A DNA stretch of 64,000 bases from Ophiobolus disseminans (GCA_010093685.1 MU006233.1:992001-1056000), one strand, 5' to 3'; numbered from the stretch's first letter, positions 43,418 to 54,940 are shown. Notes: generated by a model from the letters alone, not told the origin. A program made the numbers and translations.

Positions 43418-44822
43418 GTGCCGTTCCTCAACCCCCGAGCAGCCGCCAGTGTAAAAAAGCCGCTCCATGCCCCTGCGTGTTCAGTCCAGCCAGAGTCTAT
43501 GAAGACTTTGACACCTCCCATTAAGACCGATTCGCCGCTTAAGGGCCAATGTTCTGCTCTGCCTTCTACAACAGGAATACAGCATGATGGTGCCGCAACG
43601 GCACGGTCAACACACCACCCGGCAGCAGCCTTGCACCCTCGACCGACTAGTTTTCTTCCTCTTCCATCACCGTCTCCGCCTTCGTCTAGCTTCACTTCGC
43701 CACCGCCGCCACCTGACCCTTTTTCTCCCGAATATCTTCCTGTATTCCAGCCCGACCAGCCCGACCAGCCCAAACTGGCTTGCGTTTGGGTCAGCAGAAG
43801 AGCTTGAACGATAGCAAGAAGATCTGCGGGACGCCCGAGAGGAGGTTTTGGGATCCCAATATCGACTGAGTGCTCGTCGTGACGAGGTTCGAGATTTGCG
43901 CCAGGAGTCTGGGGCAAAAGACGGATCACTTCTCAAATCGCTCCTTCTCTTTCTGCATGAACAGCGGATCGATCTTCCTCGAGATATCAAGGGAGCAATA
44001 CACGAGGCTTACACCCTCAGAGATCGACTAGGAATGGTAGAAGCTGATTATGAAGAGGCAGAGTTGAGCTACAACAATTTGGAGTGGAAGTACTCGTGCA
44101 AGGAAACGAAATTTATGGAAAGGCTTCTATTGGAGGATCCAACCCCAAACGTGCCAGTTGGACTATCTAAAGAGAGCCGTGACAATGCGGATACGAACCG
44201 CTTTGCTGGTGGTGACCATTTGAATTCAACGCTGACCGATAGGTTTGGACCAGCATATTTTCCAAAGGTGCCAAGGGCTTTGCGAGAGCGATGTCTATAT
44301 CCTTCTAGTCAGGATCTTTTGTCACTAAACCAAGCATTGTCGTTCCGGATTCCACCAAAGATTGAGCTATCCAGAATAAATCACTCAAGCGCTGGCCCAG
44401 ATGATGCGCAATTCGTGTGGAAAGTAAAATTGAAACAGATCGATGCTTGGTTGTTGGAAACTATCTCCCAGTCACCTTTGCAAAAGGCTCATCTCAAAGC
44501 CATGCACGACCTGGAATTTTTACCATCTGATGTATGTTGGGAGCGACTAGGAAAGTTTTGGGTCGTGAACGATAATGTAGATACAATTTACCACAGTGGC
44601 AACTCAACCATATACTCGCCCATCGCCAGCCAGTATGCTTCGGCTTCATCCATTCATAATCCGGTCTCGTCGTTTTCTGAAGTCGACACGCTGAACACAG
44701 TCCCTCTGCGTTCGCTGGACTTTGAAGCATATGCGCCAGATACAAGCAATACGCCCGATAGTATTGAGACCCCGGACTTTTACGGAAGCTACCAACGCGC
44801 TCCGTATCGACACGCCGACTAG
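43418..44822 (+). pseudogene. Proline-rich coiled-coil protein gene, broken
   Basis: The first frame (ATG 43418) encodes a Pro/Ser-rich N-terminus (FLPLPSPSPPSSSFTSPPPPP). Near a 9-base tandem repeat (CCCGACCAG, about 43747-43770) the reading shifts to the frame of LAFGSAEELER, which meets a TAG at 43812-43814 and then runs on in the same frame as QEDLRDAREEVLGSQYRLSARRDEV... (in parts) to 44822. The coiled coil (RIDLPRDIKGAIHEA, LRDRLGMVEADYEEAE) and the C-terminal module (KQIDAWLLETISQSP) match the genes at 54.9-57.1 kb and 62.9-64.0 kb. A start at 43848 would give a 324-aa protein lacking the first part. Frameshift plus stop suggest decay, though the long downstream frame is still clean. 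Confidence 0.6.
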
Positions 44823-45984
44823 TGAGAAAGCGCTGATATATCTTTCTACTGACTCATTCCAAAAACAAGAGACCTCCTCTCATGATCTGACCTATGGCAC
44901 GAAGGAATACCTCGGAGCTTCCTTTTAGGAATCAATATCAAGCCCGCAAGCCACATCAAAATCCACTTATATTTGCAGGAAGAATTGTTTCCGCCCGGAA
45001 TGATAACCACAAGGAGTTTGAGGAGAACATCTAGAATGCTTCAGTATTACCAGGGCGGAGCAGGAAGGATAAAGAGGCATTTCGTACGTCAACAACGCTA
45101 CGGAGGAGCTTGAATGTGGATGGTGGTGCACCCCATGTGCTGCAAGGATTTTGACCAACAGCTCGTGATATCTTTACGAACTCAACATCTTTTTGTGCTA
45201 AGGTACCAAGTACCACTATTGCAACACGTCTCTCCCTAGGACACGTTGACCAACATTGGCCAGCTACTGTTGTCCGACCAATAACACCCACGGAACCTTG
45301 CAGCTGTTGATACGGTATTACGTTAAATGGAGGGACAGATCGACGTGATATTTTGGCTTGCACATGGCTTATCTCGTACAGCTCGCCATGTTGTTCTCGC
45401 TACCGCAGCCCTACCCTACATCGATAGCTAGTGGGCTGCCCCGCAATTCTTTACATCTTGATGTTGACAGAAACACGCTCTCCAGGCCTACAAAGGCTGT
45501 AAAAATGGATTTGCCCTGTCCCACTTTAGAGATATTACTCATGCACAGCTCCTGGGCTGATGAAGCGATACTAGAATGATTTCCGAAGCCATGTATCAAC
45601 GAAAAAGAGCTGCACAAGTCATAGCTGTGCTGCGGTATCTGATCCGATAAAAGCGGCAAGGTGTCCCGCCATGCGCCAATTTGTTCGAACCCGGGCGTAA
45701 TTCGATGACAGTAAACTAAGGTGCATAATCCCACGTTGCCGGTGAAGAACGGCTGCATGGAACAGGCCCATGGGGAAACTCCTAGTTCGGACCAATAGTC
45801 GGTGGCCTTCGCTCTGTCACGTACCATTCGCCAAAGTCTCGCACCTCATGCCCCTCGCGAGAAGCTCTCAAGCTGCACCTCTTATACCATCTTCTCGACC
45901 AACAAAATCATCTTCCTATGATATAGACACAGGATTTCCGTAAGAAGTTGTCCGTCCGTCCAATATCCTACCCTGATCCCGTTC
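44823..45984. other. 1.2-kb gap without a convincing gene
   Basis: Open frames on both strands lack motifs. It should contain the promoter of the DUF7580-like gene. Nothing else seen. Confidence 0.4.
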
Positions 45985-47809
45985 ATGACAGAAGTTTTGG
46001 GACCACTCGGAATTTGCCTTGGGGGTCTAAGCTTTATTCTCAGTACTGTACCAGCAGCAGCGCGATTAGCAGATGATTATAGTCGTAGTAAACAGCTAAT
46101 TAAAGAGTACGAGGATCGTTTCCTCTTGTGTCGGAGAAAGTACATGAAGTGGGAGAAGTACTGGAGAACAAGACCTGATTAGTCGAGCAAAGAAGAAGTG
46201 ACAGCACTTGAAGCTAGCATCGACAAAGCCATCAAAAAGTACACGAAAAACACAGCAGCGGAGGGCGCATGGCAGCAGATGAAAAACCAGTTACGCGAAG
46301 GCATGCTCTCTGTACCCGAGGCCAAGACACCAGACTTTTGTCATAGTCTCAGGCTCGCATTATGGCAAAAAAACATACTCGACGGGTGGATTTCGCGTCT
46401 AGAGAAGGTGATAAGCGTTACTCACGAATCGTTTGAGGAGTACTATGAGTCTGAAACGGCGGGACACATGGACGCCGTGACCCTAAAGCGAGCAGACGAA
46501 CTCACACACCTCAACGCCTTGTTTGGGAAATTAACCTTGTTGGCTACCGAAATATATAACGAGTGCATTGATACTTGGAAAAGCGAGACCGAAGAGATAG
46601 GTCTAGGCCTACGGCCTCCTCTGGCAGGGCTCACCATCTCGGATTGGGAAATCCCAACCCCTGTACGTATCGCGATACGATTCTCATCGGAAAAATCAGA
46701 AGAGACGTATCCATGCTTCCATCTGACAGCTTGCTACGAGCCCGGCAACAAGACAAACTATACGACGAGGGGAAACGTTCAACGAGTGTTGGAAAAGGTG
46801 CAGGGAACAAGCAACAAGAATTGTGACCCGTCATTCGTGTGCATTCAATATCATGCTCAGGAAAATACCCGGATGACACTCCCGCTGGGCAAGATACTGA
46901 AAGAAAAGCCACACCTCCTCCATAACATGGCTTGGCGGACAGAACGTCCGGATATCGTGTACAGCATCTCGGAATGGGCCTTGTTACTATGGAACACACC
47001 TTGGTTCCAGCAGCTCTGTTGCTATGTGCTCACGATTGAAGTCAATCCGGTTCCCTTAGGCTGTGCGACGCAGATACTCTCGGTACGACCGCAAGAGCAA
47101 TGTCAATGTCGCGGGCATACTTCTAAGCTGAAGAACTTGGGTCTCGTACTCGCTCAGCTGGTTCTGGGTACTTCGATCCGGCTTGCGGCGGACGACGAAT
47201 CTGCAGGATACGAGCATTCGTCGAACGGATCGTGGGAACCAATCTCACTAGCCGTCTTGAATGAGAAGATCCTCCTCCTCACAGGCTCTGCTCTTGTTCA
47301 ACAAGCGATCTACTTTTGTTTGAGGTCGGAACCCGAACTCCCAAGTGGTGACTTCAAGATGGGGTATCTCTACATGTGCATAGACAAAATCTTCAACCGG
47401 TTAGTACTGCGACGAGGAGCGTTAATAGTGCAAAAGCTGACAACGAATCAGCATGAAAGAATGGTGTCAATTTGAGTCGACGAGACAAAAAACGTTGGTA
47501 ATCATGATACTTGAGACAGCCCCAGAGGTGGCGCGCCAGGGACAATGGTCCGACGAGGCCCTATGTCCGATGGTGGAAGCACCACGACGGATCTCTCAGA
47601 AAGTCGACGCGCAATCCTCTACCTCAAGCTCACTCGTTGCTGAGCAGGATTCCACGAAGGCGAAAGCCATGCGTTCGGATTCGGTATCAGACCAATCCCA
47701 ATGGGAAACGCTCATTGCTACGCCTCGGCTAGGCGGCCTGCGATCCGATGGTACAGGTGGGGGACGGCGAGTTAAGGGAAATCGAAAGCCCTCGACCGCG
47801 CCAACTTGA
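45985..47809 (+). pseudogene. DUF7580-like protein gene with an in-frame TAG
   Basis: The ATG at 45985 opens a helical N-terminus (LGPLGICLGGLSFILSTVPAAARLADDY) of the kind found at the start of fungal HeLo/SesA-like and DUF7580 proteins. A TAG at 46180-46182 follows residue 65; the same frame then continues without interruption to a phase-2 donor (GTTAGT, 47400) and, after a 52-nt intron with branch GCTGAC, exon 47452-47809. The C-terminal half matches what I recall of DUF7580: SISEWALLLWNTPWFQQL (ASSVLQLYDTPWL-type), then LKNLGLVLAQLVLGTSI. Read through, it would be ~590 aa. The clean frame on both sides means the stop is recent, a readthrough codon, or an error. Confidence 0.6.
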
Positions 47810-48091
47810 GTCTGAGTCGAGGTGCGGTCTACCCAATCAACTATAACGATGACGTTAGCATCTGGGCGAACGTTCCTCGCCAGCTGGTGTGCAGTACACG
47901 CAATGAAGCTCGCTGCATCTCTTTTGAGATTCCCTCCTCAATGCGGCGTGCCACGATTATGGGAAGTAGGCTGCAAGGAACGGTCTTGAATGTTGGTAGG
48001 GTACCTAGTTCGAAAGATAAAATCTGAAATGAATCGGTTCGCGATGGTGGCACTGCAGAAATCACACCAAAGGTTGCTCGGATCGGATAGG
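47810..48091. other. Intergenic, no gene seen
   Basis: Between the DUF7580-like gene and the transposon relic; no motif. Confidence 0.35.
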
Positions 48092-48120
48092 TAGTCGAGC
48101 CAGGTTGCTAGTCGAGCCAC
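48092..48120 (+). repeat. Terminal inverted repeat, pogo relic
   Basis: Begins TAGTCGAGCCAGGT and ends GTCGAGCCAC; inverted partner at 50246-50274. Confidence 0.85.
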
Positions 48121-48699
48121 CAACAACATGCTCACCACCACAAATATGAGGTTATTGCAACCGCCACAATAGCTATTGTTGTGAGATTTTTTAGAGGAGC
48201 GACTGGTAACATACTTGCGATGACTTTGTATTATCTATATTTGTGTGGAACCTTGATGTGGCAGCCACAAGAGTTCACTTTGGGTGGCGCAGCTGGTGCA
48301 GCCTCTGAGGACGTCGCAACACCTCCAGAAATGCGGTGGCGTTTCTGGCGCTTTGTACGTGGCAGAGAGGCCTGTGAGGCTCTCCTATTGCCTAGTTGGG
48401 ACGTTTGGGTAGCTTATTTAGTGTTTTGAGCTTCGATTTTGGCTGCGCGCTCAGCCGCCTTTTTGTCAGCATCTGCACCTACTCTGGAGTAGCGTGTTTC
48501 ATCACTGCCTATGTAACAGAGGATATATATTCGCTCTCTTTGATAGTCTCTATCAATCAACCAACTTCTTCCTCAACCCTCCTTCTCACATGTTGACACT
48601 TTTTGGCCTCTGTCTCCTCTTGCACCACTTTGGCTTCCTCCCTTGCAACACGGCTCTCCTCAGCTATCTGATCTTTGTAGAGCTTTGCAGCAAGCCTAA

Positions 48700-49217
48700 G
48701 CTCCTTCCTGTTTACCTTTACAAGCATTCCTTAGTGTTGTTCCTGCTTCTTTACGGCCTCATGGGCACAGGGCCTTTCTGATATTTCGCGGCAACCAGAA
48801 CATAGCACCACTGTGGTACTCCTCCCTCTGCTGCAGGTTAAGAGGCTTACTAACCTTCCTATGCCTATTTTTGACTGTGAGAGCCTCCTTCAAGCCCTCG
48901 TTTTTGTGGCATAGTAGCTCGTTCTAGGGGGCCAGTGAGTGGACTGTTTGGGAGAGCTTTTTCAACTCATCTGCGCCCTGATCGCTCACTGCAGAGCGTA
49001 CAAGACGCTCTATATAACGCCAGTCGCTCGAAGTGAGATCGGAGGGCTGTGCGGGCGCCTCTAAGGTATCGTCCGTAAACCGCTTTGGTATAGTCTCTCT
49101 GTCCATAGGCCATATACTAGTACTTTTGAAGGTCTTGAGGGTGAGCTCTAGCGTGAAGGAGGACTGCCACGCTACCCAAAAGAGTAGGAAGAAGTTGCCC
49201 TTCTTGATAGGTACCAA
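48700..49217 (-). pseudogene. Transposase remnant (pogo type)
   Basis: An open piece of 97 codons at 49217-48924 reads FFLLFWVAWQSSFTLELTLKTFKSTSIWP then SDWRYIERLVRSAV and KKLSQTVHS, colinear with FYPMFMAAWEASFKEKTILKAFKATGLSP, SNWRKTEGLLRQVV and QKLSQAFHS of the intact transposase at 22391-24271. After a stop the match resumes (NEGLKEALTVKNRHRK, EEYHSGAMFWLPR against RGLKEALINERQRRK, EEYQGGAVFWSPR). The catalytic core cannot be recognised to the right, so the 5' half is lost or scrambled. Confidence 0.8.
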
Positions 49218-49715
49218 CCCTTGGCTCTGCTTGTGAAGGTGTCAGATAGCAGATCGACCTGAGGCTCGCTATATATCAGATACCAGAACCCCAGAAGACC
49301 CAGCCAATCAGAGGGTCCCAGGTGAGACCTAGAACGTTCTGGTTGGCCCACAGGGGTACTAGCGTGTGCTGGGCTTGGCAGGAACAGCTCAAAGCCAGGG
49401 CCAGATGAGAGAGACAACACGAGCAATCAATCATCAATTTCCACGATTCGATCATCTACATCAAAGACTACTGTGAATCTGACAGAAGGGCACTCGGAAG
49501 TAGAGAAGATATCTCCGGTATTCTGAGGCACAAGGGTTGGGTTTCGCAGATAGACAGCCAGAGGGGGTTGCAACAGCTCTAACCGGGAAGACAGAGAGAG
49601 TAGTCGCGAGGTATCACTACAGAGATCAGGGTTGCTGGGAAGGCTGTATCAAGATCGCTGTAGTGAGTTGAACACGATAAGCTGTAGGAGCTCATCGCGG
49701 GTATCTATATACCTG

Positions 49716-49787
49716 CGTGCCATCGCTTGATAGCCTGCCATCGCAAGATGGTCTGCCATGGCGAGATGGTCTGCCATGAGGCGATGG
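49716..49787. repeat. Four 18-bp tandem repeats
   Basis: Units of the form YCTGCCATSGCRAGATGG, diverged by a few bases, inside the transposon relic. Units start at 49716, 49734, 49752 and 49770. Confidence 0.8.
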
Positions 49788-50245
49788 TAGTCACGTGACA
49801 TGGTTGCACTGCCCCACTTCGGGCGGGCTGATTGTCCTCACCCGAACAATCGATACGTCCCGACCTTTGTTCGTAACAGAAATGCGTCACCCCCAACTCG
49901 CTTACCAGCTCTAAGGCTACATAGAACGCAAAAGTTTTTATTATAGCTCTTGTAGGAGGCAGAGCTCTCTTCGTAAGGTTGTTTATATATCATACGAGCT
50001 GCTCCTCTTGTTGTGGGTTGAGTTTCTGTCAGGAAGCTTCCTGCGCGGTTTGGCTCCTCTAACGGCCCTGATGTCTTTGAGACAGGGTAGTTCGGTCCAC
50101 ATTGAACTAAGCGGCAACTATGCGGTACAATAATGTTCTCTAGGTTCAAGCAATTCGATCACTGCAATTGCATCATCAATCAGAGCCATAGTGGTTGAGT
50201 TATGACGCATTGCGCAAAGTGGCTCGTCTGGTGTTTTGGTGGGGT

Positions 50246-50274
50246 GTGGCTCGACTAGCGACCTGGCTCGACTA
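50246..50274 (-). repeat. Terminal inverted repeat, pogo relic
   Basis: Inverted partner of 48092-48120, ending GGCTCGACTA. Confidence 0.85.
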
Positions 50275-50911
50275 CCGCGTATCTACGGGGTACTGGTATC
50301 GATAGTGCGGACTGTGCGGAAGACGCCAAATTTCAGTTGTGACCGCTCTTGTGCTCGATATAATACCCAACACTAAAACATGTCTACTTCATTTGTCGCC
50401 ACGCGTGTCTTAGTTTTATCTATCATGCAGGCGACGCGTGCATTGCACACACCACTCAGAAGAGACGGGACCTTGGGAGCTTGTCCCTGTGTAGCAGCCA
50501 CACGCTGGCACGTCCCATCTTCAGATCTTCGTCGCACAACCACACAATGATCATAACAAGGTACCGGGGCCGTGGATCGATGGTATAGATACAGAGTCTG
50601 TGTTTCATCAAATACGCCAGGCGCATCCATGAAGGGCAACATAGCGACCCAATCGCTCGATGTTCAGCCTAGCACCTGCAGCCCAGTGAGCCCACTTACG
50701 CTTCGCTCCATCGCCAGTACTCCCGCTCACAGTAATTGAGCCGGAAGATTTGATACCGCGGGATAGTAAGTTCAACACCAGCAACACATCTAAGGAAGCA
50801 GTGGTTATGGCTGACACCACCTCGGTTATACAGTCATGTTCGACTGAGCAGCCTTCGCACCTCCCCCTCTACTCTTGAAACGATAGCCTTTCGTCCTCAA
50901 GCTCACGCTCG
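50275..50911. other. Intergenic, kinase promoter
   Basis: 637 bp between the transposon relic and the second kinase gene. Pyrimidine-rich just before the ATG. No other feature. Confidence 0.4.
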
Positions 50912-51940
50912 ATGTCCACGCTCGACCTCCTACGAATCGAACAAGGCGGAGATTATGTAAACGTCCACGAGCACCGCCTCCCTTACACCTCTAAAAGACT
51001 CTTAGGGTCAGGCCACACCGGCTGGGTGGATGAAGTCGAGGACCATCTCACGGGCAAGGTCTATGCTAGAAAGAAGATACCCATCCATAGGCATACCCGT
51101 GAAAACAGGGCCAGGGTATTCAAGAACGAGATCAGTACTATACGGGGATTCGGGAATCACCACCATATCATTGAGATCTTCGCGACGTATGTCACTGCTA
51201 AGGACTTCGGTCTGATACTACAACCCGTGGCGAGCGACGGTGATCTGCACAACTTCTTGGACCTCTTTTGGGAAAGGGTTGATGATACAATGACCAAGAA
51301 TCAACTTGATGAACGCCTAGAAACGATGAGATATGTGCTTCAGCGCGCTTTCGGTTGTCTTGCCGCTGGTCTAGCTTTTATTCACGAAAGCCGGGTCCGT
51401 CATAAGGACGTCAAGCCTAGGAACATCCTTGTCCATCGCGGTACCGTAATCTACACTGATTTTGGGTACTCATTCGACTTTACTGGATTTAGCCGCAGCA
51501 CTACGGACGGTAAACCTGACGCATTCACAAAACGCTACTCGTCGCCTGAGCTCTCGGCGGAAACAGCCAGAAATCGGAAATCGGACATATGGGCTCTGGG
51601 CTGCGTCTTTATCGAGATCTTGTCTGCCTTGACCGTCAATCGATCGCTCGAACCCTCCGATACTACAGATTTTCCGACAATGATGGATCAATTGCACGAA
51701 CAAATAGCTTCAATCGAGGTTGATCATCTCCCAACATCTATCTTGAAAATTGTGGTTCAGATGACGATGCGAGATCCTACGCAGCGATTGTGTGCCGTAC
51801 ATACCGCCGACGCGATCCTCAAAGCACAAGGTTTCTCTTGCTTGGATTACGCGACAAGACCGATGAAGGCTTGGAGGAAGCGCGTGGAGACCGATGGTTG
51901 TCTGAGCATCATAGATGAAATATTGGATGGATGTGAGTAA
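50912..51940 (+). CDS. Protein kinase, HKD type, paralogue of the 37-kb kinase
   Basis: 342 aa in one exon. It starts with LLRIEQGGDYVNVHEHRLPY, the same lead as LCIEQGNDYADVNESELPY of the kinase at 37298. Kinase motifs: LLGSGHTGWV, YARKKIPI, a Glu in KNEISTIRGFGNHHHII, RHKDVKPRNIL (HKD), YTDFGYSF, YSSPEL and SDIWALGCVF. All catalytic residues are present, so activity is likely, with Ser/Thr preference suggested by KPRN. After the kinase fold come ~40 residues with Cys and Trp (FSCLDYATRPMKAWRKRV), also found in the paralogue. The stop lies within GGATGTGAGTAA, which contains a GTGAGT donor, so a further exon is possible. Substrates unknown. Confidence 0.78.
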   Translation: MSTLDLLRIEQGGDYVNVHEHRLPYTSKRLLGSGHTGWVDEVEDHLTGKVYARKKIPIHRHTRENRARVFKNEISTIRGFGNHHHIIEIFATYVTAKDFGLILQPVASDGDLHNFLDLFWERVDDTMTKNQLDERLETMRYVLQRAFGCLAAGLAFIHESRVRHKDVKPRNILVHRGTVIYTDFGYSFDFTGFSRSTTDGKPDAFTKRYSSPELSAETARNRKSDIWALGCVFIEILSALTVNRSLEPSDTTDFPTMMDQLHEQIASIEVDHLPTSILKIVVQMTMRDPTQRLCAVHTADAILKAQGFSCLDYATRPMKAWRKRVETDGCLSIIDEILDGCE

Positions 51941-52470
51941 CTGCTCAGGTGAGAGTCATCATGAATGAGTGCACGATGCTAGTGAACCTTGGAAGTCGTC
52001 GTGCGACACAAGCAGACGAGAGAGCAAAATTCTTGGATTGACAAATACAATCCACTCCATGATACCTTCTACTTTATAAATGATGTTCATTCGATCATTC
52101 ATGTGCAGTTGCCCTCCAAGGCAGGTGGCAAGCCTCTCAGTGCGTGGTGTTCGCTCACAAGCGCCAATCATCGCGTGTCGCAATACAGCCACGCTGCGAC
52201 TCCTGCCACCCACTCATTACAGAGCCTCGCCGGTATCAGCCTTTCTGTTCGTTTCCACACACTCAGAGTCCTTCCTTCGCATCGTCTCATATCATGAACG
52301 CAAGCGGCATGTTTGCCAGACGCCATCCCCGTGTAAGTCTGATACCACCTCTTGAAGAAATGTGCTCACCTACGGGAAGTTACCTTACTGCCTCACAACG
52401 TTCGCTACCCCGCCTCCGCCTCGAACGAACCAAACTCTGAGTTCTCCGATCTTCGCTAGCCGCCACGTCG
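51941..52470. other. Intergenic and leader of the kinase-DUF6590 gene
   Basis: Pyrimidine-rich towards 52470. Open frames unsupported. Confidence 0.35.
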
Positions 52471-54542
52471 ATGCAACGCCAGCTCTCAATCGACGAACAA
52501 TCAAATGGCCTGGGGCCTTCGTGTGAACTGCTTACCATTGAGGAAGATCAAGACTATCTTGTCGAAGACCTCAAACGACTCCCGTTCGAACATATAAGGA
52601 TTTTGGGAACAAGTTATGGCACGTCTGTTGAAGAAGTGCGGAACACAGCCACCAGGGCCGTGTTCGCAAAGAAGACTACCAAATTCCCTAGCCAGAAGAA
52701 ACGGCGAGAAAAGGAATACCTTTTCAACAATGAGCTCAACATAACCCGCAGCCTCAAAGGCCATCACCATATCATTCGACTTTTCGCGACATACATCGCA
52801 CAGCGAGAGTTTGGCCTAATACTGCAGCCGGCAGCGGATGGAGACAACCTGGAACGTTACTTGGCGAGCTACTGGGAGGCCCTCGAACAACCTGAATCTC
52901 TGAAGGAAGATGTCAGTGTAATGACACAAACCTTGGAACGAGCTTTTGGTTGCTTGGCCAATGGTCTAGCATACATACATGGGAAGGGCATCCGTCACCG
53001 GGACCTAAAGTCCGCCAACATCCTCGTAAATGGGAATTTCGTCATCATCACAGATTTCGGGTCGTCGAAGAATGCAAGACAGCTTGGCGAAAGTTGGACA
53101 GAAGGGCATGTGGATGCTCAAACGCGTAGGTATTCGCCTCCTGAAGTTCTGAAGTGCGAGAAACGCAGCTACGAAGCTGATGTTTACTCCCTGGGTTGTG
53201 TATTTATTGAGTTGTTTTCCGCACTTTCGCAGGCACTCAAGTATGACGAGCAACAGGGGTACGCCGAGCTGATGGACGACCTACATCCGAAGATTGACAC
53301 AGCACCGGTCCCTGAGCAACTGTCTTATCTGAAGGCAATCATCATATCTATGACGTTGCGAAACAGATTGCAACGTCCGCCGGTTGCCAGTGTATATTGC
53401 GACATTCACCAGCAGGGTGGATATTGCTGCACAGAATGTGTAGCCACATATCGTGTCTTCGATCCTCCGCCGACATATTCATACTCTGAGTGGGAGTGGG
53501 ACAGCAATCAGCAACGACACTTTTGCTACATACTCGACGTCAATGATCTTCAAATCGGACACAAGTGGTCCGGGAACCCTGAAACCACAGTGATGTATCC
53601 GGCCGCTGTTTCAAGGTGCGCCCTTCCTGTTTTTGGTTTCTCTTCTTCACGCAGACACGTCTTTCGAGTCGCAATACACATGATAGGTGTTAGTATGGTA
53701 CATACTAAGTTTTGTGCTGTCCAGTGTCGATGACACAGCCCATTGCTCGGAAGACGGCCACAGGGTGCAGGGCTTACTGTTCCCTGATCCGCGCCCAATG
53801 TCGACTATAGTCAGCCAGAATGACACAGAGGTGGCCCAACAGAGTGAGGATGTACACATTGCTGCATTATCTCATACTAAGATTACTAAGAATACCGTCG
53901 TGTTCGCACCTCGTCACAACATAGTTTCTTCGTACCTGGCAGAGTATGTCGACCAATTTTGCGCTCATTCACGATCAACTAATAATCCGCATAGGTTTTC
54001 AAGATGCTCTGGACAGAGTCCGCCGCCGATCATCTCCCGGACTCGAGCAAAAGCCGGGGTTCCTCATACGTCAGTGTCGAGCAAGATGCTGCTGGTGACT
54101 ACAACGAGATTCGACGCTTCGTGGTTTTGGAGAACAAGGGCTTACATAGTCAGTGCATGTCAGTCCTCCAAACGCGCCCATAAATGCATCGAAGATGGTA
54201 TTGGCACTTACATAGCACTAACAACCAAGCAGTCCCATAGAGCCATACCGTCACCGTCGAAGCAGCTCCAAAAAAGCAAATGCGAGTTATGTTGCGGCGA
54301 ATTTTGGTATCATACACACTGCGCCGGAAGCGCCCAAGCCTTTCGAGGAGGAGAATATCGCTAAAAGGCCCATTCAAGTCATTGCATCCGGCGAGCAGGG
54401 TCTAAGTCCAGAATCGCGTCTAAACTACGGCAAACAGAAATCCGTAGAGCACAACGTCAAGGTCATCGACATCGGCATGGTAATTAAGAGGCACATGCAT
54501 CTGGTACTGGAGTACTTTGCGGTGGCGAATGGAAGGTTATGA
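52471..54542 (+). CDS. Kinase-DUF6590-like fusion protein
   Basis: Five exons inferred: 52471-53615, 53725-53843, 53891-53943, 53995-54158, 54233-54542; phases 2, 1, 0, 2 agree, giving 596 aa. The kinase (~40-310) has a weakened Gly loop (ILGTSYGTSV), FAKK, RHRDLKSANIL (canonical HRD), ITDFGSS and YSPPEVL. Straight after comes YSEWEWDSNQQRHFCYILD...KWSGN, the tryptophan-rich lead of DUF6590 proteins, still in exon 1. Spliced exons then give KYRRVRTSSQHSFFVPGR, VFKMLWTESAA, NEIRRFVVLENKGLHSQC, RLNYGKQKSVEHNVKVIDIGMV: a complete domain. The exon sizes match those of the gene at 57706 (53 nt for the third exon in both). An upstream kinase gene and a DUF6590 gene seem to have merged. Function unknown. 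Confidence 0.72.
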
Positions 54543-54940
54543 AAGTCAGAGGATTTCGTGGGCTGCGCATAGGGAGCTTTTATGCCTCAACTCTTTTGGT
54601 TGACTGTCATTACCACAAACAAATCGAGTATCTTGTCATTGTGCTCAAAAAGAATGATTGCAGCAGCTATCTCCAAAGTGCATAGACGCGGCCGTTAGAC
54701 ACTGAGCCTAGTAGTCCCCGGTTCTGTGCTGTAACATGCTGGACACGCGCGTTCTAACTTTAACTGTTAGCAAGGTGGGAGGCGGACAAAGGCGACGTAT
54801 TTCGTCCGCCTCTAAGTCTATTACACTCGGTAACCCTGATAGTGGCACGATCATATATATATATTTGCAAGTTGCTGATTCTAGGCGACCACAGAAGATT
54901 CGAGGGCCGATAGCAATGAATCGCTGCTCATGTATATTAT
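54543..54940. other. Converging 3' ends, no gene seen
   Basis: Includes a short (AT)n run near 54858. Nothing supported. Confidence 0.4.

Larger units (their letters stand above)
48092..50274 (-). mobile_element. Degenerate pogo-type transposon
   Basis: 2183 bp bounded by 29-bp inverted repeats (48092-48120 and 50246-50274). Each repeat holds two direct copies of TAGTCGAGCC, and the outer end is TA. The repeats differ at one position. Inside, the minus strand carries a decayed transposase C-terminus. Repeats are unlike those of the element at 22308-24426, so it is a different subfamily of similar size. Confidence 0.82.

Noticed and set aside
45031..45827. Two minus-strand frames upstream of the DUF7580-like gene
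   Set aside because: No motif, no coherent composition, and no splice pattern linking them.
48494..48781. Leu/Ser-rich plus-strand frame inside the pogo relic
   Set aside because: Antisense to the decayed transposase tail.
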